This document shows, piece by piece, positions 36,216 through 46,171 of a stretch of 64,000 bases of DNA. Position 1 is the first letter of the stretch; the number at the start of each line of letters is the position of its first letter. Below the pieces are notes generated by a model. It did no database searches. It was not told the origin of the DNA and saw nothing but the letters and a program-made list of their open reading frames with translations. The stretch lies in the NCBI RefSeq assembly GCF_900142185.1, contig NZ_FQZZ01000001.1:372001-436000 (forward strand), given 5' to 3'. The stretch comes from Lutimaribacter pacificus (GTDB taxonomy: Bacteria > Pseudomonadota > Alphaproteobacteria > Rhodobacterales > Rhodobacteraceae). The position numbers and the translations under genes were made by a program.

Positions 36216-37264
36216 TCCTCCCGTCCGGTGCCGACCGCGTCTGCGACATGCGCGAACCCGTCCCGCGCCAGCAATTCGTCCAGCCCCCGCGCGATCCGCG
36301 CCGCCAGCGACAGCCCGCCGAACACCAGCGCGGTATAAAGCTGCACCGCGCTCGCGCCGGCGCGGATCTTGGCATAGGCGTCCTCGGCCGAACTGACGCC
36401 GCCCACCCCGATCAGCGGCATTTCGCCCGCCGTCACCTGGCTGAGCCGCGCCAGAACCCGCGTCGATCTTTCGAACAGCGGCGCGCCCGACAGCCCGCCC
36501 GCCTGATTGCGATGGGCGCTTTGCAGCCCCTCGCGCGACAGGGTGGTGTTGGTGGCGATGATCGCATCCACACCCGAGACGCGCGCCACATCGGCGATCT
36601 CGCCCAGCTCCGCATCCGACAGGTCCGGCGCGATCTTCAGGAACACCGGGATCGGTTTCGGCAGCCCGCTCCGCGCCGCCATCACACCTGCCAGCAGCGC
36701 CGACAATGCCTCGGCCCCCTGCAAATCGCGCAGCTTCTCGGTGTTGGGCGAGGACACGTTGACCGTGGCGAAATCCAGCCATTCGCCGCAATGCGCCAGC
36801 ACGCGGGCGAAATCCTCGGCCCGGTCGGCGCTGTCCTTGTTCGCGCCCAGGTTCAGCCCCAGCACCATGTTTGCGGGCCGCCGGGCCAGCCTTGCGCCGA
36901 TCGCCTCCATCCCCTCGTTGTTGAAGCCGAAGCGATTGATCGCCGCGCGGTCCTCGGTCAGGCGGAACAGCCGCGGGCGCGGGTTGCCCGGCTGCGGGCG
37001 GGGCGTCGCGGCCCCCACCTCGACAAAGCCGAAGCCGGCGCGCGCCAGCGGCGCCAGCGCCTCGGCGTTCTTGTCGAACCCGGCGGCCAGCCCCACCGGG
37101 TTGGGCAGCTCCAGCCCGGCCAGCCGCGTGCGCAGCCGGTCCGAGGTGACGGTGCCGGGCAGCGGCGCCAGCCCCGATTTCAGCGCCACCAGTGCCAGCC
37201 GGTGCGCGCGTTCGGACTCGACATGGCGCAGCGCGGCAATTCCCAGGCGTTCCAACCCGCTCAT
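36206..37264 (-). CDS. pyrD: Dihydroorotate dehydrogenase (quinone), class 2
   Basis: A 352-residue FMN enzyme oxidising dihydroorotate to orotate in pyrimidine synthesis, with electrons going to ubiquinone at the inner membrane. N-terminal helices and [16 protein letters not shown] identify class 2. The catalytic Ser lies in [17 protein letters not shown]-binding segments are [10 protein letters not shown] and [20 protein letters not shown]. It overlaps DUF952 upstream (ATGA) and arsC downstream. Confidence 0.96.
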   Translation of the reverse strand: MSGLERLGIAALRHVESERAHRLALVALKSGLAPLPGTVTSDRLRTRLAGLELPNPVGLAAGFDKNAEALAPLARAGFGFVEVGAATPRPQPGNPRPRLFRLTEDRAAINRFGFNNEGMEAIGARLARRPANMVLGLNLGANKDSADRAEDFARVLAHCGEWLDFATVNVSSPNTEKLRDLQGAEALSALLAGVMAARSGLPKPIPVFLKIAPDLSDAELGEIADVARVSGVDAIIATNTTLSREGLQSAHRNQAGGLSGAPLFERSTRVLARLSQVTAGEMPLIGVGGVSSAEDAYAKIRAGASAVQLYTALVFGGLSLAARIARGLDELLARDGFAHVADAVGTGREEWL

Positions 37265-37599
37265 GACAGCCCCTCCGGGAAGATATGCACGCCGCCCGCC
37301 AGCGGCAGCGGTTTCGACCACGCGACATCCGCGATCCGCATCTCGCGGTAGAGGTGGGGAAACAGCGCGCCGCCGCGCGACACCTCCCATTTCAGCGCCT
37401 CGCCCATCGCTTCAGCCTCGCAGGCGATCAGTATCAGCCCGTCCTCGCCCGCGAAATGTTTTGCGGCGGTCTCAGCCACGGTTTCGGCGGTCGAAAAATG
37501 CACGAACCCGTCGGCCACATCCACCGGCGCGCCGGCGGTGACGCCGGCCCGGTTCAGCGCGTCCCATTCGGGGGCACGGAATATCTTGTAGATCAGCAT
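37261..37599 (-). CDS. DUF952 domain-containing protein
   Basis: A 112-residue protein: [40 protein letters not shown], and [20 protein letters not shown]. This is the DUF952 pattern of unknown function, structurally linked to an ADP-ribosyltransferase-like fold by family knowledge. The ATG at 37599 was chosen by homology. It overlaps pyrD by four bases, a common arrangement in this lineage. Confidence 0.9.
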   Translation of the reverse strand: MLIYKIFRAPEWDALNRAGVTAGAPVDVADGFVHFSTAETVAETAAKHFAGEDGLILIACEAEAMGEALKWEVSRGGALFPHLYREMRIADVAWSKPLPLAGGVHIFPEGLS

Positions 37600-37723
37600 G
37601 GGATGCTCATTGCCCTTGCACCGCCGCGCGGTCAAGCGGCTTACCGCCGCAGCGGGCTTTGACAGGTGGCGCGGGCCATTGCACCATTCCACCAATACCA
37701 GAAAACCAACAGGGAGATTCCCC

Positions 37724-39298
37724 ATGCCCTTCCGACCGATGACCAGCGCGGCGGCGCTGATGCTGTGCGCCGGCATGGCGCAGGCCGATTACAGCCTGAC
37801 CATCCTGCACACCAACGATTTCCACGCCCGGTTCGAACCGATCAGCAAATACGACAGCGGCTGTTCGGCCGAGGATAACGCGGCGGGCGAATGCTTCGGC
37901 GGCACCGCGCGGCTGGTCAGCGCCATCGCCGAGGCGCGGCAGCGGTCGAACAATACCGTGCTGTTCGATGGCGGCGACCAGTTCCAGGGCACGCTGTTCT
38001 ACACCTATTACAAGGGCAGGATGGCGGCCGAGTTCATGAACAAGCTGGGTTACGACGCGATGACCGTGGGCAACCACGAATTCGACGACGGCCCCGAGGT
38101 GTTGCGCGGCTTCATGGACGCGGTGGAATTTCCCGTGCTGATGTCGAATGCCGATGTCTCGGGCGAGCCGCAACTGGCGGGCGTGCTGAAGAAATCCACC
38201 GTGATCGAACGCGGCGGCGAAAGGCTGGGCCTGATCGGCCTGACCCCGCAGGACACCGACGAGCTGGCCAGCCCCGGCCCCAACATCACCTTCACCGATC
38301 CGGTCGATGCCGTGCAGGCCGAGGTCGACCGCCTGACCGCCGAGGGTGTGAACAAGATCATCGTGCTGTCGCATTCCGGCTATGGCGTCGATCAGCGCGT
38401 GGCGGCGGAAACCACCGGCGTTGACGTGATCGTGGGCGGGCACACCAATACCTACCTGTCCAACACCGCCGACAATGCCGAGGGGCCTTATCCCACGATG
38501 GTGAACGGCACCGCCATCGTGTCGGCCTATGCCTATGGCAAGTTCCTGGGCGAACTGACCGTGACATTCGACGATGCCGGTGAGATGGTTCAGGCCACGG
38601 GCGAGCCGCTGATCATGGACGCCGCCGTGCCCGAAGACGAAGGCACCGTCGCGCGCATCGCCGAACTGGCACAGCCGCTGGACGAGATCCGCAGCCGCGT
38701 TGTGGCCGAAACCGCCGAGCCGATCGACGGTGAGCGCGGATCGTGCCGCGCGGGCGAATGCACGATGGGCAACCTGGTGGCCGACGCGATGCTGGCGCGG
38801 GTCCGCGATCAGGGCATCCAGATCGCCATCCAGAACGGCGGCGGCCTGCGCGCCTCGATCGACGAGGGCGAGGTGACGATGGGCGAGGTGCTGACCGTGC
38901 TGCCGTTCCAGAACACGCTGTCGACCTTCCACGTGTCCGGCGCGGTGATGCTTGCGGCGCTGGAAAACGGGCTCAGCCAGGTCGAGGACGGCGCCGGGCG
39001 TTTCCCGCAGGTGGCGGGGATGAAATTCGCCTACGATCCCGGGGCCGAACCGGGTGCCCGCGTGATCTCGGCCGAGGTGATGGGCGCCGATGGCTGGGCC
39101 ACGCTCGACCCGGACAAGACCTATGGCGTGGTGTCCAACAACTATGTGCGCAACGGCGGCGACGGCTATGCGATGTTCGCGTCCGAGGCCACGAATGTCT
39201 ACGATTTCGGCCCCGACCTTGCGGATGTCACCGCCGAATTCCTGGCCGAGAACGCGCCCTACACGCCCTATCTGGACGGGCGGATCGCCGCGCAATAG
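37724..39298 (+). CDS. Bifunctional metallophosphatase/5'-nucleotidase, periplasmic
   Basis: A 524-residue exported nucleotidase. A signal peptide (RPMTSAAALMLCAGMAQA) precedes the metallophosphatase domain with TILHTNDFHARFEP, FDGGDQFQG, VGNHEFDDGPE and VGGHTNTYL. The C-terminal substrate-binding domain (about 340-524) includes IAIQNGGGLRASIDEGEVTM. It dephosphorylates extracellular nucleotides for phosphate and nucleoside salvage. The ATG at 37724 has AGGGAG upstream and gives an intact signal peptide. Confidence 0.94.
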   Translation: MPFRPMTSAAALMLCAGMAQADYSLTILHTNDFHARFEPISKYDSGCSAEDNAAGECFGGTARLVSAIAEARQRSNNTVLFDGGDQFQGTLFYTYYKGRMAAEFMNKLGYDAMTVGNHEFDDGPEVLRGFMDAVEFPVLMSNADVSGEPQLAGVLKKSTVIERGGERLGLIGLTPQDTDELASPGPNITFTDPVDAVQAEVDRLTAEGVNKIIVLSHSGYGVDQRVAAETTGVDVIVGGHTNTYLSNTADNAEGPYPTMVNGTAIVSAYAYGKFLGELTVTFDDAGEMVQATGEPLIMDAAVPEDEGTVARIAELAQPLDEIRSRVVAETAEPIDGERGSCRAGECTMGNLVADAMLARVRDQGIQIAIQNGGGLRASIDEGEVTMGEVLTVLPFQNTLSTFHVSGAVMLAALENGLSQVEDGAGRFPQVAGMKFAYDPGAEPGARVISAEVMGADGWATLDPDKTYGVVSNNYVRNGGDGYAMFASEATNVYDFGPDLADVTAEFLAENAPYTPYLDGRIAAQ

Positions 39299-39377
39299 GC
39301 GCGGCGCGCATATATCGGCGCGGGCCTTCCCGGCCCGCCCGAAATCCCCTAGCCTTGCCGCGAAACAGGGGGACATC

Positions 39378-40364
39378 ATGAAAGCGATCACCTATTCCGA
39401 ATTCGGCCCCGCGGCCGTGGTCCTGGAACTTAAAGACCTGCCCACGCCCGATCCCGCGCCGGGCGAGGTTCTGGTGCAACTCAGCCATTCGGGCGCCAAT
39501 CCGTCGGACGTCAAGGCGCGCGCGGGCAGCCGCCCCGGCGTGACGAAACCGCCCTTTCCCCGGATCATCCCGCATTCCGACGGCGCGGGCGAGATCGTCG
39601 CGGTGGGCGAAGGTGTCGATCCGGCGCGGGTGGGCGAGCCGGTCTGGATCTGGAACGGCCAGTGGCGGCGCGCATTCGGCACCGCGGCCGACCATATCGC
39701 GCTGCCCGCCGAACAGGCGGTGACGCGCCCCGACGGGATCGGCGCGGAAATCGGCGCGACGCTGGGCATTCCCGGCCTGACGGCGGCACATGCGGTTCTG
39801 GGCGGCGGCGACGTGGCGGGCAAGACGCTGCTGATCTCGGGCGGCGGCGGGGCCGTGGGCCACAACGCGGTGCAGCTTGCCGCCTGGGCCGGCGCGCGGG
39901 TGATCGCCACCTGTTCCGCCCGCGACACCGACCGCGTGCGCGCGGCAGGGGCCGCCGAGGTTCTGGATTACCGCGACCCGGACTTGTCCGCGAAACTGGT
40001 GGACCTGACCGATGGGCGGGGCATCGACCGCGCGGTGGAAACCGAGTTCGGCGTGAATGCGCAGATGCTGGCCGCGGCGATGGCCGAGAACGGCACCGTC
40101 GCGGCCTATGGCTCGGCGCTCGACATGAACCCGGTGCTGCCCTTCGGGGCCTTTCTTTTCAAGGCGATCACCATCGACATCGTGCTGATCTACCTGTTGC
40201 AACACGCGCCTCGCGCGGCGGCCATCGACGCGCTGCACCGCGCCATCGGTGCGGGCGCGCTGACGCCCGCAATCCACGCGCGTTTCGCGCTGGCCGATTG
40301 CGCGCGCGCCCATGAATGCATCGAATCCGGCGGGCGCGCCGGCGCGGTGCTGCTGGAAACCTGA
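39378..40364 (+). CDS. NADPH:quinone reductase-like zinc-less MDR oxidoreductase
   Basis: A 328-residue medium-chain dehydrogenase/reductase of the quinone reductase branch. The GroES-like half begins MKAITYSEFGPAAVVLELKD; the Rossmann half contains TLLISGGGGAVGHNAVQLAA (a variant of GAAGGVG). No structural-zinc Cys cluster is present. Expected activity is NADPH-dependent reduction of quinones or enones. GGGGGACATC precedes the ATG. Confidence 0.9.
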   Translation: MKAITYSEFGPAAVVLELKDLPTPDPAPGEVLVQLSHSGANPSDVKARAGSRPGVTKPPFPRIIPHSDGAGEIVAVGEGVDPARVGEPVWIWNGQWRRAFGTAADHIALPAEQAVTRPDGIGAEIGATLGIPGLTAAHAVLGGGDVAGKTLLISGGGGAVGHNAVQLAAWAGARVIATCSARDTDRVRAAGAAEVLDYRDPDLSAKLVDLTDGRGIDRAVETEFGVNAQMLAAAMAENGTVAAYGSALDMNPVLPFGAFLFKAITIDIVLIYLLQHAPRAAAIDALHRAIGAGALTPAIHARFALADCARAHECIESGGRAGAVLLET

Positions 40365-40375
40365 TGGCGCGGGCC

Positions 40376-41314
40376 TCAGCCGCCCTCGGGAAAGCCGGGC
40401 GTGCCTGCATCCTGCGGGTTGCGGGCCAGGTGCTTGCGCTTGATCGCCTCCGACGTGTCGCGGCTGCCGTCATGGCTCCAGCCCGGCGGCTTGATGCAGT
40501 AATCCAGCCGCTGCCGCCATGTCAGCCCCGGTTGCGTGGCGTCGCGGAAAATGCCCACCCATTCGTGAAACGCCACCCGGATCGGATTGAAGGTGCCAAG
40601 GTTGCGCACCAGCCCGTAATCGGGCTTTTCCTCGTCCAGCTCCGGCACGAAGGTCCCGAACATCCTGTCCCAGATGATGAAGACACCGGCGTAATTGGCA
40701 TCGAGGTAGCGCGGATTGCGCCCGTGATGCACCCGGTGGTGGCTGGGTGTGTTCATCACCGCCTCGATCCAGCGCGGCATCCGGCCGATCGCCTCGGTAT
40801 GAATCCAGAACTGGTAGATCAGGTTCAGCCCGCCGCAAAACAGCACCATCGCCGGGTGGAACCCCAGCAGGATCAGCGGCGCGCGCACGATCATCATGAA
40901 GGTAAAGGTGCCCGTCCATGTCTGCCGCAGCGCGGTGGTCAGGTTGTAATGCTGGCTGGAATGGTGGTTCACATGGCTGGCCCAGACCCAGCGGATGCGG
41001 TGCCCGAAACGATGCACCCAGTAATAGCGCAGGTCGTCCAGCACGAAACACAGCAGCACCACATACCACGCGGTGCCAAGGTCCAGCGGCGTGATGTCCC
41101 ACAGCACCATGAAGAACCCGTAGGCGATGAACCCCAGCACGATGCCCGAGATCACGTTGCCCGCGCCCATGATCAGGCTGGTCAGCGCATCGCGTGTCTC
41201 GTACCGCCCGCCGCGGCCCTTGAGGACGATCCACAAAAGCTCGATCAGGATCGCGGCGATGAAGAACGGCACCGCCATCTGCACCACGTCCGGATAGGTC
41301 AGCTGATCGCTCAT
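40376..41314 (-). CDS. Sterol desaturase/fatty acid hydroxylase superfamily protein
   Basis: A 312-residue inner-membrane di-iron enzyme. The histidine clusters are HRFGH, HVNHHSSQH and HHRVHHGRNPRYLD, with further His in FWIHTEAIG. About four to five membrane segments occupy residues 10-180. The family hydroxylates or desaturates sterols, carotenoids and lipids; the substrate here is open. Its start overlaps the preceding small gene by ATGA. The frame upstream of 41314 is open but unrelated. Confidence 0.92.
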   Translation of the reverse strand: MSDQLTYPDVVQMAVPFFIAAILIELLWIVLKGRGGRYETRDALTSLIMGAGNVISGIVLGFIAYGFFMVLWDITPLDLGTAWYVVLLCFVLDDLRYYWVHRFGHRIRWVWASHVNHHSSQHYNLTTALRQTWTGTFTFMMIVRAPLILLGFHPAMVLFCGGLNLIYQFWIHTEAIGRMPRWIEAVMNTPSHHRVHHGRNPRYLDANYAGVFIIWDRMFGTFVPELDEEKPDYGLVRNLGTFNPIRVAFHEWVGIFRDATQPGLTWRQRLDYCIKPPGWSHDGSRDTSEAIKRKHLARNPQDAGTPGFPEGG

Positions 41315-41703
41315 GCGGTTTTCTCCAGGTCGGTCAGCCACGCCTCGGCCTCGTCGGGATCGAGCGTCAGGCGAATGCGCGGGGCGGTGTAATCGGGCAG
41401 GCGGATGGTCAGCCCGTCGCGGCTGCGGGCGATCCGCGCGCCGGTCAGGAACCGCGCCGTGCTGTCGGCGCCCATCGGCCAGACGACGCCGGGCCCTTGC
41501 GGCGTTTCGATCAGCGCCGCCGCGCGGTTCCGGCACAAAACCGCGCGGTTTGCCGGGATGTCGGGAAACTCGGCCGCCCAGGCGGCGCGCGCGGCGGCCT
41601 CGTCCCCGAACCGCCTGACCCGCGACAACCCGAGCAGGTGCAACAGCACCGCGACCCCCGCGATACCGCCGACCACCAAAATGCCAAGGATATGCAACGG
41701 CAT
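41311..41703 (-). CDS. Conserved membrane-anchored protein of unknown function
   Basis: A 130-residue protein with one N-terminal transmembrane segment (LHILGILVVGGIAGVAVLLH) and a small soluble domain (RFGDEAAARAAWAAEFPDIP, PDYTAPRIRLTLDPDEAEAW). I do not recognise it. It is translationally coupled to the sterol-desaturase-like gene through ATGA, so it may help that enzyme or modify the same membrane. The ATG at 41703 follows GGAGGTGCC. Confidence 0.75.
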   Translation of the reverse strand: MPLHILGILVVGGIAGVAVLLHLLGLSRVRRFGDEAAARAAWAAEFPDIPANRAVLCRNRAAALIETPQGPGVVWPMGADSTARFLTGARIARSRDGLTIRLPDYTAPRIRLTLDPDEAEAWLTDLEKTA

Positions 41704-41920
41704 GGCACCTCCCTTTGTCGCCGCCATGAAAGCCGTGCAGGGGGCCGTTTGTCAAAGGGGCCGTCGGGTCAGGCAGGGAGGGCGTTTGCCTGAAGCTTTC
41801 GGGGCTTGCCCGCGTGGGGGCGATATCAAGCGACGGCAATTTCGCGCAGGGCAGTCGTTTGAAGAGTATGCAGCGAATGCCGGGTCCGGGCCCTGAGCCT
41901 GCGTTTCCAGTCGAGCGCAG

Positions 41921-42094
41921 CAGAGGGCATCGCATGGCCGCGGTCGGGCGATCCGACATTTGTGAGGGGCAGTTTATCGTGCCGCCACGTCCTCCCTCAA
42001 AGCGTGGCACTGGCGGCTGCCAATCGCCCGGCCGGGAGGCGGCCGTGCGATGCCCGGGCCGCTGCGCGGCCGTTCCGGGCAGGGTGTGACGTTC
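41921..42094 (-). repeat. ~172-bp palindromic element, copy A
   Basis: Inverted relative to copies B (44712) and C (57959). GGGCATCGCA (41925-41934) and TGCGATGCCC (42046-42055) are perfect inverse ends of a long imperfect hairpin with GGGCGAT/ATCGCCC inside, followed by GCTGCGCGGCCGTTCCGGGC. It fills much of the gap 41704-42133; I see no gene in the rest. Copies A and B bracket tlpA-argH-lipoprotein-DUF2834 as inverted repeats. Confidence 0.8.
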
Positions 42095-42133
42095 AAGCGG
42101 CAGCCTTGTCCGCATCGTAGGACGTAAAGCTTT

Positions 42134-42739
42134 TTACCGCGTCGGCATCATCGTGCGCAGGATCGCCTTGGCGCTGTCCGAAGACCAGTCGGCATCGCCG
42201 GTCAGCCGCGCCACCTCGACGCCCTCTGGCGACAGGATCACCGTCACCGGCAGGCCCAGCACGCCCATGCCGCGCGCCAGCGCCGAGTTCGGGTCGCGGT
42301 GCAGCGGCAGGTGTTTGACGCCGATCTCGTCGAAAAACGCCTTCATCGCCTGCGGCGCGTTGCGGCCCGTGGCGATGGTGACCACCTCGAACCCGTCGCC
42401 GCCCAACTCGTCCTGCAGCGCATCGAGCATCGGCATCTCCTTGCGGCAGGGCGCGCACCATGTGGCCCAGAAATTTACCACCGTCACCTTGCCGGCATAA
42501 TCGGCCAGCGTGGCCTTGCCGCCCTCTGCCGTGTTGAATGTGATGTCCGGCACCGCCTTGGGCGCGGCATGGAACTGCAGTTTCTTCATGTCGCCCGTGC
42601 GCAGCCCCTCAAGCGCGGCGCGGTTTTCCAGCCCGGCGGGGATCACCTGCGCGGGGTCTTTCACCGCGACCCAGCCGATCGCTGCAATTGCACAGGCGGC
42701 GATGGCCGTATAAAGCACCAAAGACCGTTTCAGACGCAT
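42134..42739 (-). CDS. TlpA-family thiol:disulfide oxidoreductase
   Basis: A 201-residue membrane-anchored thioredoxin. An uncleaved signal anchor ([20 protein letters not shown]) precedes the thioredoxin fold with WCAPC (Cys95, Cys98) in [17 protein letters not shown] and the cis-Pro loop [13 protein letters not shown]. It acts in the periplasm, reducing apocytochrome or Cu-site thiols for cytochrome and oxidase maturation. Only 21 bp separate its ATG from the divergent argH ATG. Confidence 0.9.
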   Translation of the reverse strand: MRLKRSLVLYTAIAACAIAAIGWVAVKDPAQVIPAGLENRAALEGLRTGDMKKLQFHAAPKAVPDITFNTAEGGKATLADYAGKVTVVNFWATWCAPCRKEMPMLDALQDELGGDGFEVVTIATGRNAPQAMKAFFDEIGVKHLPLHRDPNSALARGMGVLGLPVTVILSPEGVEVARLTGDADWSSDSAKAILRTMMPTR

Positions 42740-42760
42740 TTTTCCTCCGAAGGGGCAGAC

Positions 42761-44152
42761 ATGGGTAACGACAGCTCGAACCAGATGTGGGGCGGCCGCT
42801 TTTCCGCGGGCCCGGACGCGATCATGGAGGCGATCAACGCCTCGATCGGGTTCGACCGGCGGATGGCGGCACAGGACATTGCCGGCTCGCGCGCCCATGC
42901 CGCGATGCTGGCGGCGACAGGCATCCTGAGTGATAGCGACGCCGAGGCCATTCGGAAAGGCTTGCTCACCGTTTTGTCAGAGATCGAGGGCGGCACGTTC
43001 CAGTTTTCCACTGCGCTGGAAGACATCCACATGAATGTCGAGGCGCGGCTGAAAGACCTGATCGGCGAACCGGCGGGCCGGTTGCATACCGGGCGATCGC
43101 GCAACGACCAGGTGGCCACCGATTTCAAACTGTGGGTGCGCGACCAGATCGACGCCGCCCTGCAGGGGCTTGAGGCGCTGATCCGCGCGCTGCTGGTGCA
43201 GGCCGGGGCCGGGGCCGACTGGGTGATGCCCGGTTTTACCCATCTGCAGACCGCGCAGCCCGTCACCTGGGGCCATCACATGATGGCCTATGTGGAAATG
43301 TTCGGCCGCGACCTGGGCCGGTTCCGGGATGCGCGCGCACGGATGAACGAAAGCCCGCTGGGCGCCGCCGCGCTGGCGGGCACCTCGTTCCCGATCGACC
43401 GGCACATGACCGCGACGGAGCTGGGTTTCGACCGGCCCGCGGCCAACAGCCTCGATGCGGTCAGCGACCGCGATTTCGCGCTGGAATTCCTGGCCGCTGC
43501 CTCGATCTGCGCGATGCACCTGTCGCGCTTTGCCGAGGAACTGGTGATCTGGTCCAGCGCGCAGTTCCGCTTTGTCACGCTGAGCGACAGGTTTTCCACC
43601 GGCTCGTCGATCATGCCGCAGAAGAAGAACCCCGACGCCGCCGAGCTGATCCGCGCCAAGATCGGCCGCATCTTCGGTGCCAATGTCGCGTTGATGACGG
43701 TGATGAAGGGGCTGCCGCTGGCCTATTCCAAGGACATGCAGGAAGACAAGGAACAGGTGTTCGACGCCGCCGACAACCTGATGCTGGCGCTGGCCGCGAT
43801 GGAGGGCATGGTGCGCGACATGTCGGCCAACCGCGACAGCCTGGCAGTGGCGGCGGGCAGCGGGTTTTCCACCGCGACCGATCTTGCCGACTGGCTGGTA
43901 AGGGTGCTGAACATGCCGTTCCGCGATGCCCACCACGTCACCGGCACGCTGGTCGCGCTGGCCGAGAAAAAGGGCTGCGACCTGCCGGATCTGACGCTGG
44001 ACGACATGCAATCGGTGCATTCCGCGATCACCGGGGACGTGTTCGGCGTGCTCGGGGTTGAAAACTCGGTCGCGTCGCGCACATCCTACGGGGGCACCGC
44101 GCCCGATCAGGTGCGCGCGCAGATCGCCCGCTGGAAAGAGGTTCTGGGATGA
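42761..44152 (+). CDS. argH: Argininosuccinate lyase
   Basis: A 463-residue fumarase/aspartase-superfamily enzyme cleaving argininosuccinate to arginine and fumarate. [20 protein letters not shown] begins the protein; the substrate loop is [40 protein letters not shown] and [16 protein letters not shown] are family motifs. The ATG follows AGGGGC. It overlaps the small lipoprotein gene by four bases (ATGA). Confidence 0.97.
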   Translation: MGNDSSNQMWGGRFSAGPDAIMEAINASIGFDRRMAAQDIAGSRAHAAMLAATGILSDSDAEAIRKGLLTVLSEIEGGTFQFSTALEDIHMNVEARLKDLIGEPAGRLHTGRSRNDQVATDFKLWVRDQIDAALQGLEALIRALLVQAGAGADWVMPGFTHLQTAQPVTWGHHMMAYVEMFGRDLGRFRDARARMNESPLGAAALAGTSFPIDRHMTATELGFDRPAANSLDAVSDRDFALEFLAAASICAMHLSRFAEELVIWSSAQFRFVTLSDRFSTGSSIMPQKKNPDAAELIRAKIGRIFGANVALMTVMKGLPLAYSKDMQEDKEQVFDAADNLMLALAAMEGMVRDMSANRDSLAVAAGSGFSTATDLADWLVRVLNMPFRDAHHVTGTLVALAEKKGCDLPDLTLDDMQSVHSAITGDVFGVLGVENSVASRTSYGGTAPDQVRAQIARWKEVLG

Positions 44153-44298
44153 GAACGATCGCCGCCTGCCTTGCCCTTGCCCTGCTTGCCGCTTGCGGCG
44201 CGGATGGTGAGCCGATCCGCCCCGTGCTGGGGGTGGACGCCTCGAACACGACCGGGGTTTCGGTCAGCGGCGAGGTCACCATCGGGATCACGAACTGA
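44149..44298 (+). CDS. Short lipoprotein downstream of argH
   Basis: A 49-residue lipoprotein: [16 protein letters not shown], lipidated Cys at 16, then [20 protein letters not shown] and a short beta-rich tail ending GEVTIGITN. It overlaps argH by ATGA. Small lipoproteins between argH and lysA are common in proteobacteria; in enterobacteria one such protein (LptM) assists LPS-assembly proteins, but similarity is positional only and no lysA follows here. Confidence 0.8.
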   Translation: MRTIAACLALALLAACGADGEPIRPVLGVDASNTTGVSVSGEVTIGITN

Positions 44299-44299
44299 G

Positions 44300-44614
44300 A
44301 TGTCGCCGCTGCGCATGACCTATCTGGGGCTTGCGGTCTGGGGCGCGATCCACCCGATGTATCATTTCATCCGTCACATGGCGGAAACCGGCACCGGCCT
44401 GTCGGGGGTGATCGACGCATGGTATGTGAACGCCTCGACCACCGGGCTGACATGGGATCTGACCATTGCCGCCATCGCGCTGACCCTCTGGATTCTGGCC
44501 GAGGTCGCCACCCGCCGCAACTGGACCGCGCTGGCGGCGATCCCGGCCACCTTCTGTATCGGAGTAAGCTGCGGGCTGCCGCTTTACCTGTTCCTGCGCA
44601 CAAGGCCGGTCTGA
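44300..44614 (+). CDS. DUF2834 domain-containing membrane protein
   Basis: A 104-residue protein with three transmembrane segments (TYLGLAVWGAIHPMYHFIRH, TWDLTIAAIALTLWILAEVA, AIPATFCIGVSCGLPLYLFL). The pattern is DUF2834, of unknown function. The ATG begins one base after the lipoprotein stop. It completes the argH operon. No terminator was seen in the 44615-44711 stretch before the palindromic element. Confidence 0.82.
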   Translation: MSPLRMTYLGLAVWGAIHPMYHFIRHMAETGTGLSGVIDAWYVNASTTGLTWDLTIAAIALTLWILAEVATRRNWTALAAIPATFCIGVSCGLPLYLFLRTRPV

Positions 44615-44711
44615 GTTTTCCTGTCTGTGGAATTGTTGCGCCTGTTTTGGATTGCAGGATGGCCGACCGCCAGCCAACGGGGTTGAGGCCTGCCACCACA
44701 TATGACCGGCG

Positions 44712-44882
44712 CACCCGGCCCGGAACAGCCGCGCAGCGGCCCGGGCATCGCACGGCCGCCCCCCGGCCGGGCGATTGGGCGCCGACAGTGCCACGGTCAG
44801 GGGTAGGAAGTGGTTGCACGATAAACTGCCACTCACAGATGTCGGATCGCCCAACCGCGGCCATGCGATACCCTTCTGTTGT
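44712..44882 (+). repeat. ~172-bp palindromic element, copy B
   Basis: Starts CACCCGGCCCGGAACAGCC and ends CTTCTGTT. Ends of the hairpin are GGGCATCGCA (44743-44752) and TGCGATACCC (44864-44873), with GGGCGATT/GGATCGCCC inside. Same orientation as copy C at 57959. It occupies most of the gap 44615-44936; nothing else is seen there. Confidence 0.8.
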
Positions 44883-44936
44883 GAACGGCCCAAACGGCGG
44901 CTTGCCCCGCATGGCAAAGTGCGGCTCACCCTCCGT

Positions 44937-45803
44937 TCAGAACCACTGCCCCGGCTCCATCAGGCCGAGGTCCAGCAACTGCCGCGAATGCCATTCGAAG
45001 GGCACCGAGTTGTGCCAGCGGAAGGTTTCGATATCGAAGGTCGATCCCGGATTGCGCTTGAGCGCCTTGGCGGTGCGGAACGAACAGATCGCCGCCGTCA
45101 GGTTGTGGTGCCAGGGGCAGGCATAGGTGTTATATTCCTCGTCGGAAAAGGTGTGATCGTCACGCAGGCGCAGCCCCGGTTTGGCCCGGAAGAGCGCGAT
45201 CCGGTCGATCTTGCGGCGTGGCGCGGGGATATGTTCCTCATAGCGCCAGCGCAGCCCGCCGAAGAAATCGAGCTGCCGCTCCCTTGGTTCCTTCGTGACC
45301 GGGTCGGGGCGGGCCAGCGCGTAATAGCCCGACCTGTCCAGATGCGCATCCTCCAGCGACACGGCGTCGCGGTGGGCGTAGAGATCGCCGGCATAGAGGT
45401 CGATCACGTAGGTCAGCATCGCGTCGCGCCGTTCCTCGGCGTGAAAGCTGAGCATCTCGCCCACGGTGCGCGTCTCGCAGAACGGGTAGAACAGGTATTC
45501 CGCGTTGTAGCAGTAATAAAGCCACGTGCCCGGCGCCGCCCCGATCACCGTGTTCACCGCGTCGGTCAGGGCGTTGTCGGCCAGCGTGTCATGATCGACG
45601 CGCACCACCGTTTGCGCCACGTCCGCCGCCAGCCGCAGATCTGCCGGGGCCAGCAGGATCACCGCCCGGAACCCGCAGCTCAGGTGGTGGCGCAGGGTGC
45701 TGTCGACCTCGGTTTCGTCCTCGGCAAGGATCAGCGCCACCGGACCGCGGGCCAGCGCCGCCTTGCCCTTGTCCAGAAACTCTTTCAACGATGGGTAATG
45801 CAT
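44937..45803 (-). CDS. Glycosyltransferase family 2-like protein
   Basis: A 288-residue protein without signal peptide. The start MHYPSLKEFLDKGKAALARG leads into a possible nucleotide-sugar fold with VALILAEDETEVDSTLRHHL. Tyr/Trp-rich segments (WLYYCYNAEYLFYPFCETR) and a His-rich end (YACPWHHNLTAAICSF, WHSRQLLDLGLM) follow. I class it as GT2-like from the N-terminal layout, but a typical DxD motif is not clear. It is divergent from the miaB locus and begins 90 bp from the miaB remnant. Confidence 0.55.
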   Translation of the reverse strand: MHYPSLKEFLDKGKAALARGPVALILAEDETEVDSTLRHHLSCGFRAVILLAPADLRLAADVAQTVVRVDHDTLADNALTDAVNTVIGAAPGTWLYYCYNAEYLFYPFCETRTVGEMLSFHAEERRDAMLTYVIDLYAGDLYAHRDAVSLEDAHLDRSGYYALARPDPVTKEPRERQLDFFGGLRWRYEEHIPAPRRKIDRIALFRAKPGLRLRDDHTFSDEEYNTYACPWHHNLTAAICSFRTAKALKRNPGSTFDIETFRWHNSVPFEWHSRQLLDLGLMEPGQWF

Positions 45804-45893
45804 ACTGCCCGTGACCTGATCGTGACTGCTGCGGAACCTCGGACAATTCGCCCCGCATTGCAAGGCGGGACCGTTCTGGTATAGGGACGCGCA

Positions 45894-45992
45894 ATGCGAC
45901 AGGACGGGACCGGCGCGATGGGTGAGGCCAGGAAACTCTATATCAAGACCTATGGCTGTCAGATGAACGTCTACAACAAATTCATCATTTGA
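45894..45992 (+). pseudogene. miaB: Native 5' end of miaB, cut off by insertion
   Basis: The frame from ATG 45894 (or 45918) reads through [17 protein letters not shown], the universal MiaB N-terminus, in GC-rich host codons. After 27 codons it enters AT-richer DNA, adds NKFII and stops at 45992. AGGGACGCGC upstream is a fair ribosome site. The full gene resumes at 46988 with a second, recoded start. This fragment is the original head of the gene, separated from its body by about 1.06 kb; it would yield at most a 32-residue peptide. Confidence 0.92.
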
Positions 45993-46068
45993 CGACCAGT
46001 AGGACTTTCTGAAATCACGTGTAAATAGACGAGTTCTGGCTTTGAAAATAAGGAGCCAACCACATTCG

Positions 46069-46116
46069 CGATATCGTAAGGCCCGCATAAGTTTGGGTTG
46101 CACCGATATCGTAAGG
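46069..46116 (+). repeat. 13-bp direct repeats near left end of the insert
   Basis: CGATATCGTAAGG occurs at 46069-46081 and 46104-46116, 35 bp apart, upstream of the foreign gene. Each contains the palindrome CGATATCG. They could be regulator or recombinase arm sites. Confidence 0.6.
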
Positions 46117-46171
46117 GTTTCTTCTGTAACTCGGATGCCCAACATCTCTCTGAATTTTCGATGGAAATACA

